A DNA stretch of 64,000 nucleotides from a bacterium. Its GTDB lineage: Bacteria; Pseudomonadota; Gammaproteobacteria; UBA6186; Azoamicaceae. Positions 19,203-29,387 of the stretch are shown here, one piece after another; position 1 is the first letter of the stretch; the number at the start of each line of letters is the position of its first letter. The stretch covers positions 1 to 64,000 of the forward strand of contig DAHXPC010000005.1 in NCBI GenBank assembly GCA_027364575.1, written 5' to 3'. The notes beneath the pieces are model-generated. The model ran no database searches. It had not been told where the DNA came from and saw nothing but the letters and a program-made list of their open reading frames with translations. Both the position numbers and the translations under genes were made by a program.

Positions 19203-20417
19203 TTGGATATATACCTTGTCGGTGGCGCGGTTAGAGATAGATTACTGGGATTGCCGATTGTCGAGCGAGATTGGGTCGTTGTCGGGCAAACGCCCGCCGC
19301 GTTGCTGGAGGCAGGATTTAAAAAAGTTGGCAAAGACTTCCCTGTATTCTTACATCCTCAAACCCATGAAGAATATGCATTGGCACGAACCGAGCGTAAA
19401 ATCGGGCTTGGATATTATGGATTTGAGTGTCATTCGAGTCCAGAAGTTACTTTAGAAGATGATCTATTACGTCGTGATCTCACCATTAATGCGATGGCCG
19501 AAACGCCTGAAGGGATCATTGTGGATCCTTTTCACGGTCTTAACGATTTAAACAATCGAATTTTACGCCATGTCTCCCCGGCATTTAGCGAAGATCCGGT
19601 TCGTATTTTGCGCATCGCACGTTTTGCCGCGCGTTTTGCCACCTTAGGATTTACGGTCGCTGAGGAAACCATGGCTTTAATGCGCGAAATGGTGCTTTCC
19701 GGTGAAATCGATGCGTTGGTTCCAGAGCGCGTATGGCAAGAAATGTCAAAAGCTTTAAGCGAACAAGATCCTACTCCCTTTTTTTTAGTGTTACGTGCTT
19801 GCGGTGCCTTAGCGCGATTATGGCCTTCGCTGGATAAATTGTGGGGCATTCCGCAGCCAGAACAACATCATCCCGAAATTGATACCGGCATACACGTTAT
19901 GCTGTCTTTGCAAGTTGCCTGTCAGCGCACCTTGGATAAGGTTACGCGCTTTGCAGTGCTTTGCCATGATCTGGGTAAAGGCGAGACTCCCTCTCAAGAA
20001 TGGCCTAGCCACCGTGGACATGAAGAGCGGGGGGTTTTTTTAATTGAAAAATTTTGTGAACGTTATCGGGTCCCTAACGACTATAAAGAATTAGCCATCA
20101 TTGTGAGTCGTTTTCATTTACATTGCCATCGCGCTTTTGAATTAAGAGCGGATACAATGTTGAAAACTTTGGAACGTTTAGATGCTTTTCGATCGCCGGA
20201 GCGATTTGAAAAATTTTTACTCGCTTGTGAATGCGATGCAAAAGGGCGGACAGGCAAAGAAGCCAGTGCATATCCACAAGCTGAAAGAATGCGTAAGGCT
20301 TATCAATTAGCAAAGGCTGTCGATATTGCGGCATTGATGGAAAAGGGATTGCAGGGCGCAGGACTGGGGGTAAGATTGCACCAAGAGCGGGTGAGAGCTA
20401 TCGACACGTTGGACTAA
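19203..20417 (+). CDS. cca: CCA tRNA nucleotidyltransferase
   Basis: Adds or repairs the 3' CCA of tRNAs. The class II nucleotidyltransferase head is clear (YLVGGAVRDRLLG, VERDWVVVG, RRDLTINAMA, DPVRILRIARFAARF), and a C-terminal HD domain follows (CHDLGKGETP, HRGHEERG). 404 residues, as in the gammaproteobacterial type with HD domain. The start is TTG at 19203 with AGGA 8 nt upstream, and any later start would remove the conserved GGAVRD. The stop overlaps the convergent gene at 20414 by 4 bp. Confidence 0.94.
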   Translation: MDIYLVGGAVRDRLLGLPIVERDWVVVGQTPAALLEAGFKKVGKDFPVFLHPQTHEEYALARTERKIGLGYYGFECHSSPEVTLEDDLLRRDLTINAMAETPEGIIVDPFHGLNDLNNRILRHVSPAFSEDPVRILRIARFAARFATLGFTVAEETMALMREMVLSGEIDALVPERVWQEMSKALSEQDPTPFFLVLRACGALARLWPSLDKLWGIPQPEQHHPEIDTGIHVMLSLQVACQRTLDKVTRFAVLCHDLGKGETPSQEWPSHRGHEERGVFLIEKFCERYRVPNDYKELAIIVSRFHLHCHRAFELRADTMLKTLERLDAFRSPERFEKFLLACECDAKGRTGKEASAYPQAERMRKAYQLAKAVDIAALMEKGLQGAGLGVRLHQERVRAIDTLD

Positions 20418-21598
20418 AGCGCATACCGTCTATCGATCAGGCTAAAGCCGATTAATGGCTCATCAAAATTGCGGCCAAGGGCTATTACCTTAAATAATTC
20501 TCCCATTTCAGCCGGAGAGGTTAATACCTGAATGGCCTGATTTTGTAATATTTTCTCTTTCTGAGTGGTAATCATCGTTTGCTCTGCACAATCTGCTAAT
20601 CCACAACTGAATAAAAATGCGGCTTGTTCACAATACCCCAATACATCCATCTCAACCTCTGTGGCAGCCTCTGCAATCGCCGTAAAATCCACATGTGCGG
20701 TGATATCTTGTAGGCCAGGGTACCAAAAAGGATCCGAATGGGCATAATGTCGATAATGGCACATGACAGTGCCCATTCTTCTATCGGGGTGATAATATTC
20801 TGTTCTCGGAAAGCCATAATCAATCAGTAAAATAACGCCTTTTTGTAGACAGTCGGATAAGCTAAATATCCAAGGTTTTAGATTCAAATTGATTTCTGAA
20901 GTATAGCCATCCGAAAATGATAAACAATCAGCGAGCTCGATTTCTGTTCGCTCATTGTCGGAAACATGTGGGCATGCATATTTTAGTGCATGCTGTTCTT
21001 CTATCACGTGGATGTTATAAGCCCTATGATTCAGGATTTTAAACTGATGAACCGGCATGGCATCGAGCACTTCGTTGGCTAAAATAATGCCATTAATCTT
21101 TTTTTCGGGCAGTGTATTTAACCAAATCACGCGCGACAACAATTGTGGGCAAAGCGAAAAAATAGTGTCTTTTTGGCGTTTTTTTAAATCTGCACTTAAT
21201 TCTAAAATATAATACTGTGCAGGCAACGAATGGTTTTTTTCTAATTCCAATAGAATGTGTGCAGCCATTTTTCCACTGCCTGCCCCTATCTCGACAATAT
21301 CGCCACCCGCTAGGGTTTGTAAAATTTGTTGGCATTGGCGAGCAAGTGATTTTGAAAATAGGGGTGAGAGTTCAGGTGCCGTGATAAAGTCTCCGCCAGC
21401 CCCCAGTTTTTGTGTGCCGCAACTATAGTAACCAAGACCCGGGGTGTATAGCGCAAGCGCCATGTAGCTTGCAAAAGAGAGGCTTCCGTGCTGGGCGCGT
21501 AGTTGGAATAAAATATATTCCAACAATTGTTGGCTATGATCGAGCGCGTCTTTTTTGGGAATGGGCAATTTTACTACCATAAGGATCTCATCATGCAA
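20414..21598 (-). CDS. MidA/NDUFAF7-like SAM-dependent methyltransferase
   Basis: 394 residues. It shows the PF02636 family pattern: LGYYSCGTQKLGAGGDFITA followed by PELSPLFSKSLA, the SAM motif VEIGAGSGKMAAHIL, LANEVLDAMPVHQF, and LLIDYGFPRTEYYHPDR followed by GTVMCHYRH. The mitochondrial homologue methylates a complex I subunit. The bacterial members are uncharacterised, so the substrate is not assigned. Convergent with cca. Confidence 0.87.
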   Translation of the reverse strand: MHDEILMVVKLPIPKKDALDHSQQLLEYILFQLRAQHGSLSFASYMALALYTPGLGYYSCGTQKLGAGGDFITAPELSPLFSKSLARQCQQILQTLAGGDIVEIGAGSGKMAAHILLELEKNHSLPAQYYILELSADLKKRQKDTIFSLCPQLLSRVIWLNTLPEKKINGIILANEVLDAMPVHQFKILNHRAYNIHVIEEQHALKYACPHVSDNERTEIELADCLSFSDGYTSEINLNLKPWIFSLSDCLQKGVILLIDYGFPRTEYYHPDRRMGTVMCHYRHYAHSDPFWYPGLQDITAHVDFTAIAEAATEVEMDVLGYCEQAAFLFSCGLADCAEQTMITTQKEKILQNQAIQVLTSPAEMGELFKVIALGRNFDEPLIGFSLIDRRYAL

Positions 21599-21693
21599 AT
21601 AATACGCTTAAAGATCAATGGATTTAAGCAACACTAAGGGCAAAAAAATGGATTACCTTGACATAAGCCCTCGTTCCCACGTTCAATAGGCAA

Positions 21694-22281
21694 ATGTGGG
21701 AATTAATTCTATTTTGTTTACTTGCTTATTGTATGGGCTCTATTTCCAGTGCTGTGCTTGTTTGCCGCTTGGCGGGATTGCCCGATCCGCGCACCACAGG
21801 CTCACATAATCCAGGGGCAACCAATGTATTGCGCTTAGGCAATAAAACGGCAGCCATTGCCACTTTGTTGGGCGATGCCATCAAGGGCGTTATTCCGGTA
21901 TTGTGCATATCACAGATAAATCCTGCTCCCCTGATGGTGGGATCGGTGATGATCGCGGTATTTTTAGGCCATCTTTACCCGGTATTTTTCCGTTTTCAGG
22001 GGGGGAAAGGTGTAGCCACCGCAGTTGGGGCCATTTCTGCGTTGTGTTGGCCAGCAGGATTTTTGTTATTGGCAACATGGGGGATAGTATTTTTCTTATC
22101 TAGGATCTCATCCCTTTCAGCCTTAGTGGCTGCAGCCCTTGCACCTTTTTATATTGGGTTATTTTTGAATATCCAATTTGCAATACCCGTTGCCATCATT
22201 AGTCTATTCCTTTTTTGGCGGCATCGAGCCAATATTATTCGTTTACTCGAAAATTCAGAACCCAGAATGGGCCAAAAATAA
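21694..22281 (+). CDS. plsY: Acyl-phosphate--glycerol-3-phosphate acyltransferase
   Basis: Inner-membrane enzyme that starts phospholipid synthesis by moving an acyl group from acyl-phosphate to glycerol 3-phosphate. 195 residues with about five membrane helices and all three PlsY motifs: CMGSISSAVL, the loop GSHNPGATNVLRLGNK with GDAIKG, and FRFQGGKGVATAVG. Divergent from the MidA-like gene. Confidence 0.95.
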   Translation: MWELILFCLLAYCMGSISSAVLVCRLAGLPDPRTTGSHNPGATNVLRLGNKTAAIATLLGDAIKGVIPVLCISQINPAPLMVGSVMIAVFLGHLYPVFFRFQGGKGVATAVGAISALCWPAGFLLLATWGIVFFLSRISSLSALVAAALAPFYIGLFLNIQFAIPVAIISLFLFWRHRANIIRLLENSEPRMGQK

Positions 22282-22353
22282 AATTCCCTATCACGTACGC
22301 GGAGAAGGAAATTAAACTTTAGGTTCAGTTAATCCACAAAGTGTCAACAGGCC

Positions 22354-23139
22354 CTAATATTTGCTTAAAAATTTACCCATGATTGCATCGTTGTCGCGCA
22401 CCTTAGCCATTTCTTTCCAAATTCGATCTTGATCACGACGGGGAATGGAACCCCCTTTCGAAAACGCTAAATAATAAGATTTAGAATTCAGGGGCCTTTT
22501 TTGAATCACTAAATTACCTGCGAATTCAGGGCGTGTGCCAAACTGTTTTGCGACTTCCTCAACATCCACAATAGAGCCCGTTTTTTCTTTTAAAAGTGTT
22601 TTAAAAATAGCATAAGAATTTTTTCCTTCTTTTACCAATAGCCCTTCTTTTTGTAGATCTTGAAACACGGAATAGTGCACAGGGACACGTACCGGTTGGG
22701 GAATAGTTTTATAGTCGCCTTCAAAGGTATAAGAATTTTTAACACCTTTTGCATTGGTTGCCGCAGTAATCACTCGGTAGCCAACTTGCGTAACGCGCCA
22801 AGGCGATCGCCTATCGACAGCGGCACCTTCCGGATAATCCAGATATGAAGATCGTTCTTCTAGATAAGAAGCGGTTGCGACAGCATCCACGATCCCAAGC
22901 TTTGCATTTTGTAGGCACTCTTTCCAGGAAGTCGGCATAAAGATGGGTTCAAAGCCTAAATTGTGCAATGTGGTACGAATAATATCGATATGGAGCCCGG
23001 ATGCTTTTTGGTTTTTAACATAGGTGAAGGGATACCAAAAGTTAGTATCCGTACAAATGGTTATTTGGGTTTGTGCAAGTGCTGGTAGGGAGGAGCCGAA
23101 AAGAAAAAGTGCATAGATAATTCGCTGGATAGATAGCAT
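22354..23139 (-). CDS. Periplasmic solute-binding protein, family 3
   Basis: 261 residues with a cleavable signal peptide (hydrophobic core after IQRIIY, likely cut after ALA-Q near residue 22). A type II periplasmic binding fold of the SBP_bac_3 kind follows: ICTDTNFWYPFTYV, ASGLHIDIIRTTL, PTSWKECLQNAKLGIVDAVA. Such proteins usually bind amino acids for ABC uptake, but no permease or ATPase gene is adjacent, so it is an orphan and may serve a distant transporter or another role. It lies 48 bp after tsaD on the same strand. Confidence 0.82.
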   Translation of the reverse strand: MLSIQRIIYALFLFGSSLPALAQTQITICTDTNFWYPFTYVKNQKASGLHIDIIRTTLHNLGFEPIFMPTSWKECLQNAKLGIVDAVATASYLEERSSYLDYPEGAAVDRRSPWRVTQVGYRVITAATNAKGVKNSYTFEGDYKTIPQPVRVPVHYSVFQDLQKEGLLVKEGKNSYAIFKTLLKEKTGSIVDVEEVAKQFGTRPEFAGNLVIQKRPLNSKSYYLAFSKGGSIPRRDQDRIWKEMAKVRDNDAIMGKFLSKY

Positions 23140-23187
23140 GAAACGTCCTTATGGTTATCAGAAATCCTAGAGAACTTTAGTGTGACA

Positions 23188-24219
23188 TTATTTTTTCAGG
23201 GTGTCCATTGGCCAGCGCGGAGACACCCGTATTTCGAGATTCTCATCTTGCTCAGTTTTTAAACGTTGATAACCTGCAAACGCAATCATTGCGCCATTGT
23301 CGGTGCAAAATTCTACTCTGGGATAAAATACCGCGATATTTTGCAGTTCTGTAAATTCCTGCAATTTTGCGCGCAGCACTTGGTTAGCACTCACTCCGCC
23401 GGCAATAACCAAACGCGTTAAGCCGGTTGCTTTGATCGCTCTCTTACATTTAATAAAAAGCGTATCTACCACGGCTTCTTGAAAAGCATAGGCAACATCT
23501 GCTTTATCTTGCGGTGATTGAGCGGTCGCTTTAAGCGTATTCATCGCATGAGTTTTAAGACCGCTAAAACTGAAATTTAAGCCGGGCTTTTCGGTTAAAG
23601 GTCTTGGAAAGTGGAAACGTTGCGGACTGCCTTTTTCTGCTAAAGCCATTAATGCAGGCCCCCCTGGGTAAGGTAGGCCTAATAATTTTGCTGTCTTATC
23701 AAAAGCCTCTCCTGCGGCATCATCTAAAGATTCGCCTAATATTGTATATTGACCAATGCCCCCGACTTCTACCAATAAAGTGTGACCCCCGGAAACCAAT
23801 AAGGCTAAAAAGGGAAATTGCGGGGCAGGGGTTTCTAACATAGGCGCCAATAAATGCCCTTCCATATGATGGACCCGAATGGTGGGTACGCCCCAGGCAT
23901 ACCCTAAGGCCTTTGCAAAAGAAGCGCCTACCAGTAATGCACCAGCCAGTCCTGGTCCTGCCGTATAGGCAATACCGGTGATGGCGCTGGATAAAACTTG
24001 GGCTTTCTCTAAAACCTTCTGGATAAGTGGAATGATCTTACGCGTATGATCTCGGGAGGCAAGTTCTGGAACTACCCCCCCGTAGATTGAATGAATATCT
24101 ATTTGGCTATTTAGGACATGTGCCAGCAATCCCTTGTGTTCATCATAAATAGCAACACCGGTGTCATCGCAGGAAGTTTCAATACCAAGAACACACAGGG
24201 GGTGACGAGAGGGGAGCAT
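23188..24219 (-). CDS. tsaD: tRNA N6-adenosine threonylcarbamoyltransferase
   Basis: Catalytic subunit for t6A37 formation on ANN-decoding tRNAs. 343 residues with the Kae1/TsaD blocks [14 protein letters not shown], the metal-binding [40 protein letters not shown] and [12 protein letters not shown]. Divergent from rpsU, the conserved gammaproteobacterial order. Confidence 0.96.
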   Translation of the reverse strand: MLPSRHPLCVLGIETSCDDTGVAIYDEHKGLLAHVLNSQIDIHSIYGGVVPELASRDHTRKIIPLIQKVLEKAQVLSSAITGIAYTAGPGLAGALLVGASFAKALGYAWGVPTIRVHHMEGHLLAPMLETPAPQFPFLALLVSGGHTLLVEVGGIGQYTILGESLDDAAGEAFDKTAKLLGLPYPGGPALMALAEKGSPQRFHFPRPLTEKPGLNFSFSGLKTHAMNTLKATAQSPQDKADVAYAFQEAVVDTLFIKCKRAIKATGLTRLVIAGGVSANQVLRAKLQEFTELQNIAVFYPRVEFCTDNGAMIAFAGYQRLKTEQDENLEIRVSPRWPMDTLKK

Positions 24220-24541
24220 AGGGACAATCCTTCTAAAATTTTAAGCGCTGGTTTTACATTTACCGATCATCATAGTATTTTTAAGCGAACATTCCAATCG
24301 ATAGCCTTGATGTTTCATGGAGAATAAATTTAAGGGATTGCGCGGCAAAACGCCGGTAAAGGGATGTCATACTTGCTAGATATAGTGTTCTAGCTTAGTC
24401 TTGACTGATAGATAAGCCCAAAAGGCAGGCGTAAATCGTTTAGAAAACCTTTTCAATTTTCTAAAGACTAGTTTAGAATAACATCCTTGATTGTAATCAA
24501 GATTTACTTTAATCAACTAACTTTATAGGGTGCAATGTTCA
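24220..24541. promoter_or_regulatory. Divergent tsaD/rpsU regulatory region with inverted repeats
   Basis: No gene seen in these 322 bp. Two inverted repeats stand out: TTTAGAAAA / TTTTCTAAA at about 24438-24464, and CTTGATT-GT-AATCAAG at 24486-24501, some 40 bp before the rpsU start. Both are candidate operator sites. I see no LexA-type CTGT-N8-ACAG box, which regulates this operon in E. coli. Confidence 0.4.
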
Positions 24542-24775
24542 ATGCCAAGTGTTCGTATTAGAGATGGAGAGTCCATAGATTCTGCAATGCGTCGTTTTAA
24601 ACGCGCCGTTGAAAAAGCAGGTATTCCTAAAGAACTGCGTCGTCGCGAGTTCTATCAAAAAGGCTCTGCTATTCGCAAACGTGAAGCAGCTGCAGCTCGT
24701 AAGCGTCACTTGAAAAAATTAATGCGTGAGCAAACGGGTGGCCAACCAGGCGCTCATCGAGAAATTCGCCGTTAA
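24542..24775 (+). CDS. rpsU: 30S ribosomal protein bS21
   Basis: 77-residue very basic protein of the small subunit, with the S21 hallmarks [20 protein letters not shown] and [20 protein letters not shown]. The ATG at 24542 gives the standard MPSVR start; the GTG 12 nt earlier overlaps the GGG of the ribosome-binding site. First gene of the macromolecular-synthesis operon with dnaG and rpoD. Confidence 0.95.
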   Translation: MPSVRIRDGESIDSAMRRFKRAVEKAGIPKELRRREFYQKGSAIRKREAAAARKRHLKKLMREQTGGQPGAHREIRR

Positions 24776-24798
24776 GATTTTGAATATGGCTTGAATGA

Positions 24799-24886
24799 TT
24801 TCCCCCTCTCTTTTTTTGTGAGAGTAAAACTTAAAAGTCGTTTACCCTCTTCTTCTAAGAGGAGGGGGTAGGTAACGAGGGGGAAA
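24799..24886 (+). promoter_or_regulatory. Nested inverted repeats between rpsU and the GatB/YqeY gene
   Basis: Outer arms TTTCCCCCTC (24799-24808) and GAGGGGGAAA (24877-24886) are perfectly complementary. Inside is a second hairpin, CCTCTT (24846-24851) with AAGAGG (24857-24862). The outer right arm contains the Shine-Dalgarno GAGGGGG of the gene that starts at 24891. The folded mRNA would hide that site, and the inner stem could act as a processing or attenuation signal between rpsU and the downstream genes. Confidence 0.5.
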
Positions 24887-24890
24887 ATAT

Positions 24891-25346
24891 ATGACAGACA
24901 ATTCTATCAAAACTAAAATCCACGCCAGCATGGTTGCGACTATGCGTGCGCAAGATAAGCCTCGTCTTGGCATTATCCGCTTGATCCAAGCTGCCATTAA
25001 ACAACAAGAAGTCGATGAACGTATTCTCCTAACGGATGAGCAAATGCTGATCTTATTGGATAAAATGGTTCGCCAACGCAAAGAATCAATTAAACAATTT
25101 ACAGCCGCTAATCGAGACGATTTAGCGCAAAAAGAGTCTTTTGAAATTACCATTATCCAAGAGTTTTTACCAACCGCTTTATCCTTGGAAGAAATTCAAA
25201 TATTGGTCCAGCAAACGATCCAAGAAGTTGAGGCTAAATCGGTGCGGGATATGGCAAAAGTCATGGCAGTTTTAAAGCCCAAAATCCAGGGTCGTGCAGA
25301 TATGGGCGAGGTGGGGAATTTAATTAAAAACCAACTAACCGCATAA
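24891..25346 (+). CDS. GatB/YqeY domain-containing protein
   Basis: 151-residue protein matching the free-standing YqeY family: LGIIRLIQAAIKQQEVDER, DEQMLILLDKMVRQRKESI, FEITIIQEFLPTALS, AKVMAVLKPKIQGRADMGEV. The domain resembles the tRNA-binding tail of GatB, but the role of the stand-alone protein is not settled. Insertion between rpsU and dnaG is common in gammaproteobacteria. Its ribosome-binding site lies in the right arm of an inverted repeat. Confidence 0.9.
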   Translation: MTDNSIKTKIHASMVATMRAQDKPRLGIIRLIQAAIKQQEVDERILLTDEQMLILLDKMVRQRKESIKQFTAANRDDLAQKESFEITIIQEFLPTALSLEEIQILVQQTIQEVEAKSVRDMAKVMAVLKPKIQGRADMGEVGNLIKNQLTA

Positions 25347-25360
25347 ATATTTTGAATCCT

Positions 25361-27127
25361 ATGACGGGGCAAATCCCTCATGCATTTATAGAAGATCTTT
25401 TAGCGAGAACGGATATCGCAGAGCTCATTGGTGGGCGTATTTCTTTACGCCGGGCAGGGGCTAATTTTATTGCACGTTGCCCTTTTCATAATGAAAAAAC
25501 GCCTTCATTTACCGTTAACGCCGCTAAGCAGTTTTATCATTGTTTTGGTTGCGGGGTGAGTGGTGACGCTATTCGGTTTCTGACTGAATATGATGGTCTT
25601 CATTTTGTGGAGGCCGTGGAAATGCTAGCAAGTCTTGCAGGCATGGTGATCCCAACCGAAACGAAAGAACATAGCAATGCCAGCACACGCAGCACACCGG
25701 TGTACGCGATATTAGGGGAAGCCTCATTATTTTATCAAGCAGAGTTACGACGCCATCCTGTTGCCCCGCGAGTGCACAAATATTTAAAAGGCAGAGGACT
25801 CACCGGAAAGGTAGCCAAACAGTTTGAGCTAGGATTTTCTCCGCCTACCTGGGATGCGTTAGTCAATCATTTGGGAACGAGTGCGGAGCGCTTAGAAGCG
25901 CTATCTGCCGCAGGGCTTATTGTTAAAAAAGAGAGCGGGCATTTTTATGATCGCTTTCGCGATCGGATAATGTTTCCCATACGGGATAGACGTGGGCGTG
26001 TGATAGGGTTTGGAGGTCGCGTCATTGGCTCTGAGGGCGAACCTAAATATTTAAATTCACCTGAAACGCTGGTGTTTAATAAAGGGCATGAATTGTATGG
26101 ATTATACGAAGCCCGCTTAGGGAATCGGACATTAAGTTCCTTATTGGTGGTTGAAGGATATCTGGATGTGGTTTCACTTGCCCAATTTGGCATAAAAAAC
26201 GTGGTCGCAACGTTAGGCACGGCCTTAACCGAAAAGCAGGTAGATGTTTTGTTTAAGCAAGTGAGCGAATTGATATTCTGTTTTGATGGCGACAAAGCAG
26301 GAAGCGCTGCTGCAAAACGCGCTTTGCCATTGATTTTGCCCCATATGAAAGAAGGGCGACGCGTGCGCTTTATTGTATTGCCGGAAGGCAGCGATCCGGA
26401 TTCTTGTGTGCGTCAAGAAGGGGAGGTAGCCTTTTTAGATCGCATACAACGGGCCATGACCCTATCCGATTTTTTATTCGAAACATTAGCAGCTAACTTA
26501 GATTTGAATCATTTAGATAGCCGTGCACAATTAATTACGATGGCTAAGCCGCTGCTTAAATTATTGCCAGAAGGGGTTTTCCAACAAATGCTGTATGACC
26601 GTCTAGCAGAATTAGCAGGCGTGGATCCGCAAATGATCCAAGGGAAAGCAACCAGTTTGAAAAAAAACTCACCTTCAAAAATGAAAGTTAGTAAGCCAAT
26701 ATCTTTGCCGCCTAACCCCGCCCATCGGGCGATTGCGATGTTACTTAAAAATCGCGAACTGATTATTCGAATTGGCGATCTGGAAGAATTTCGACATGCC
26801 GATATATCCGGAATAAATTTATTATGCGATATTGTTGAAATTTTAAAAATTCAATCTACGCTTTCCATAGAAGCGTTGATAGAGCGACTTCCCAGTGATT
26901 ATGTTAGCCAGTATTCATATTCTGAACTACAGACCATTGCAGACTCTATCCCAGAAGTGGGGATGGAACAGGAATTTTTGGGTGCAATGCAAAGGTTGCG
27001 AGAAAGATCCCAAGAACAGGCCATGGAATTATTATTGATTAAGGCCAAATCAGGCGTGCTTTCTAAGGATGAGAAAGCTCATTTAAAAAATCTATTAGAG
27101 CAAAGGGAAAAAAATCGAGTGGATTAA
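25361..27127 (+). CDS. dnaG: DNA primase
   Basis: Makes RNA primers at the replication fork. 588 residues: a CHC2 zinc domain (CPFHNEKTPSF from C40, then HCFGCG), a Toprim catalytic core (VVEGYLDVVSL, ATLGTAL, FDGDKAG) and a C-terminal helicase-binding region. A TTG 9 nt upstream is an alternative start; ATG at 25361 is preferred because family members begin just before the helix IPHAFIEDLL. No clear Shine-Dalgarno site is present, so coupling to the gene ending at 25346 is likely. Confidence 0.95.
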   Translation: MTGQIPHAFIEDLLARTDIAELIGGRISLRRAGANFIARCPFHNEKTPSFTVNAAKQFYHCFGCGVSGDAIRFLTEYDGLHFVEAVEMLASLAGMVIPTETKEHSNASTRSTPVYAILGEASLFYQAELRRHPVAPRVHKYLKGRGLTGKVAKQFELGFSPPTWDALVNHLGTSAERLEALSAAGLIVKKESGHFYDRFRDRIMFPIRDRRGRVIGFGGRVIGSEGEPKYLNSPETLVFNKGHELYGLYEARLGNRTLSSLLVVEGYLDVVSLAQFGIKNVVATLGTALTEKQVDVLFKQVSELIFCFDGDKAGSAAAKRALPLILPHMKEGRRVRFIVLPEGSDPDSCVRQEGEVAFLDRIQRAMTLSDFLFETLAANLDLNHLDSRAQLITMAKPLLKLLPEGVFQQMLYDRLAELAGVDPQMIQGKATSLKKNSPSKMKVSKPISLPPNPAHRAIAMLLKNRELIIRIGDLEEFRHADISGINLLCDIVEILKIQSTLSIEALIERLPSDYVSQYSYSELQTIADSIPEVGMEQEFLGAMQRLRERSQEQAMELLLIKAKSGVLSKDEKAHLKNLLEQREKNRVD

Positions 27128-27207
27128 CCGATTATTTAGCGTTAGAATCGGGGTAGTTTGCTCAATAACCTTTTGGCCATCAGAAATGAGCGTAGAGAAT
27201 AATTGTT

Positions 27208-29100
27208 ATGAGTTATGTTGATAAAGATAGACAAGCCGCACAAATCAAAGTCTTGGTAGCCCTTGGACAAGAAAAAGGGTATTTAACCTACGAAGATTTG
27301 AATTATTACCTCGGAGAGGAATCTGCCGATTTAGAACAGGTTATTGAAGAGGTGGTGCAAATACTTGATGAATTAAACATTACCGTTTACGAGATGTCTT
27401 CCGATATCGGTGGACTCATGTTATCGAGTGAAGAAAGCGAAACCGTTGTCACACAAGAAGTGGTAGAGGAAGCGGCCCAAGCCTTTATTGCGGCAGACAC
27501 AGACTTTGGAAGAACCACCGATCCGGTACGCATGTATATGCGGGAAATGGGTACGGTAGAACTGCTAACCCGGCAAGGCGAAATCGCGATTGCCAAACGG
27601 ATTGAAGAAGGCGCACGTGAAGTATTGCTCACAGTTGCTCAATATCCACCGCTATTAGATTTTATATTGGATGAATTTGCGCAAGTAGAGGGTGCCGAAC
27701 TTAAAATAACAGAAATTATTAACGGTTTTGTCGATGCCACTCAGCCGGCATCTGCTTTGGAAGAAACCCTGCCTTTAGCGACATTTGAAGAAAGTGCGGT
27801 CGGGGTTACAGAAGAAGGTGATGACGACGTTAGCGCAGAAAGCACGGAATTTGATGCTGAACCGGATTTTATAGAAACCAAACGACGCTTTGATGAGTTA
27901 TTTGAATTAAAGCGCGAAGCCCAAGCGGCGATTGAAAAGCATGGCCGTCATCATGCAGAAACAGAGGGCATATTAGGCCGTCTGGGTGAATGTTTGGTTG
28001 CCTTTAAATTAGTGCCACGTGTTTTTGATGCATTAGTATTTGGCATGCGTAGTATGCTGGAAAGTGTTCGGGAGTCTGAACGCTTGATCATGGATATTTG
28101 TGTGAATCGTGCGCGGATGCCTCGGCAATTATTTATTGGTTCATTTCCAAACCATGAAACGGATCTGAATTGGTTAACGGTACATATTCAATCCAACGAG
28201 GCATTTTCTGAAAATTTAAATTTGCATAAAGAGCAGTTGCATACGCATCAACAAACGTTGATTGCGCTTGCTCAAAGTACAGGACTAACCATTCCTGAAA
28301 TTAAAGAATTAAATAGACATATGTCTATTGGCGAAGCAAAGGCACGTCGTGCTAAAAAAGAAATGGTCGAAGCCAACCTTCGATTAGTGATTTCTATCGC
28401 GAAGAAATATACCAATCGAGGCTTACAATTTTTGGATCTCATTCAAGAAGGCAATATTGGTTTAATGAAAGCGGTCGATAAATTTGAATATCGCCGTGGG
28501 TATAAGTTCTCAACCTATGCCACGTGGTGGATTCGCCAAGCCATTACGCGTTCTATTGCTGATCAAGCCCGTACCATTCGTATTCCCGTGCATATGATTG
28601 AGACTATCAATAAGCTTAATCGGGTACAGCGGCAAATGTTGCAGGAAATGGGTCGAGAACCCACGCCTGAAGAGCTGGGTAAGCGTATGCTGATGCCTGA
28701 AGATAAAATCAGAAAGGTTCTAAAAATTGCCAAAGAGCCAATCTCCATGGAAACCCCGATTGGGGATGATGAAGACTCCCATTTAGGCGACTTTATTGAA
28801 GATGCAAATGTACAATCGCCGGTGGATGCGGCAACGATGGAAGGCTTAAGAGAAGCCACCCGTCGGATCCTATCGGGATTAACCCCCCGTGAAGCAAAAG
28901 TCTTAAGGATGCGATTTGGTATTGATATGAATACCGATCATACCTTAGAAGAGGTAGGCAAACAGTTTGATGTAACCCGCGAGCGTATCCGTCAAATTGA
29001 GGCCAAAGCACTGCGTAAATTAAGGCAACCCAGCCGTGCCGAGCAGCTAAAAAGCTTTTTAGAAGAAGAAGGCAAAGGCGAAGGCGGCAAGGGTGGTTAA
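27208..29100 (+). CDS. rpoD: RNA polymerase sigma factor RpoD (sigma-70)
   Basis: Primary sigma factor. 630 residues with region 1.1 at the N-terminus, region 1.2 ([11 protein letters not shown]), a long acidic non-conserved region, regions 2.1-2.4 ([39 protein letters not shown]), region 3 and region 4.2 ([20 protein letters not shown]). The -10 and -35 recognition helices look canonical, which supports searching for standard promoters here. Last protein gene of the rpsU-dnaG-rpoD group. Confidence 0.97.
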   Translation: MSYVDKDRQAAQIKVLVALGQEKGYLTYEDLNYYLGEESADLEQVIEEVVQILDELNITVYEMSSDIGGLMLSSEESETVVTQEVVEEAAQAFIAADTDFGRTTDPVRMYMREMGTVELLTRQGEIAIAKRIEEGAREVLLTVAQYPPLLDFILDEFAQVEGAELKITEIINGFVDATQPASALEETLPLATFEESAVGVTEEGDDDVSAESTEFDAEPDFIETKRRFDELFELKREAQAAIEKHGRHHAETEGILGRLGECLVAFKLVPRVFDALVFGMRSMLESVRESERLIMDICVNRARMPRQLFIGSFPNHETDLNWLTVHIQSNEAFSENLNLHKEQLHTHQQTLIALAQSTGLTIPEIKELNRHMSIGEAKARRAKKEMVEANLRLVISIAKKYTNRGLQFLDLIQEGNIGLMKAVDKFEYRRGYKFSTYATWWIRQAITRSIADQARTIRIPVHMIETINKLNRVQRQMLQEMGREPTPEELGKRMLMPEDKIRKVLKIAKEPISMETPIGDDEDSHLGDFIEDANVQSPVDAATMEGLREATRRILSGLTPREAKVLRMRFGIDMNTDHTLEEVGKQFDVTRERIRQIEAKALRKLRQPSRAEQLKSFLEEEGKGEGGKGG

Positions 29101-29106
29101 CTTTTT

Positions 29107-29133
29107 GAAAGGGGAGTGATATACTCCCCTTTC
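29107..29133 (+). terminator. Stem-loop after rpoD
   Basis: An 11-bp perfect stem, GAAAGGGGAGT / ACTCCCCTTTC, with a 5-nt loop. No long T run follows, so it may be a weak terminator or an mRNA 3'-end/processing hairpin between rpoD and the tRNA. Confidence 0.5.
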
Positions 29134-29149
29134 GTTAAACCCCGTTATC

Positions 29150-29226
<77 letters not shown>

Positions 29227-29243
29227 GTTTAAAAAAGAATAAA

Positions 29244-29366
29244 TCAGCACTTTTCCTCATCTATAGGATCAGCCTTTTTAGGTGTTCCCTCATTTGTAAG
29301 CGTATTGTAAGCAATAGAGAGGGGAAAGCTAAAATCTAAAGTTGCAAAACACCTCTTGAAAGTATG
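29244..29366 (-). pseudogene. Possible C-terminal remnant of an unidentified gene
   Basis: A short open frame of about 40 codons ends with a TGA 18 bp after the tRNA and reads toward it. It is closed upstream by stops and then by the IS element. Integrase genes often end this close to their tRNA target, but nothing in the fragment identifies one. It may be chance. Confidence 0.2.
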
Positions 29367-29387
29367 TGTTTAGGATCATACTTAGTG

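Noticed and set aside
22354..23139. Complete amino-acid ABC importer
   Set aside because: Only the binding protein is present; neighbours are tsaD and plsY, with no permease or ATPase.
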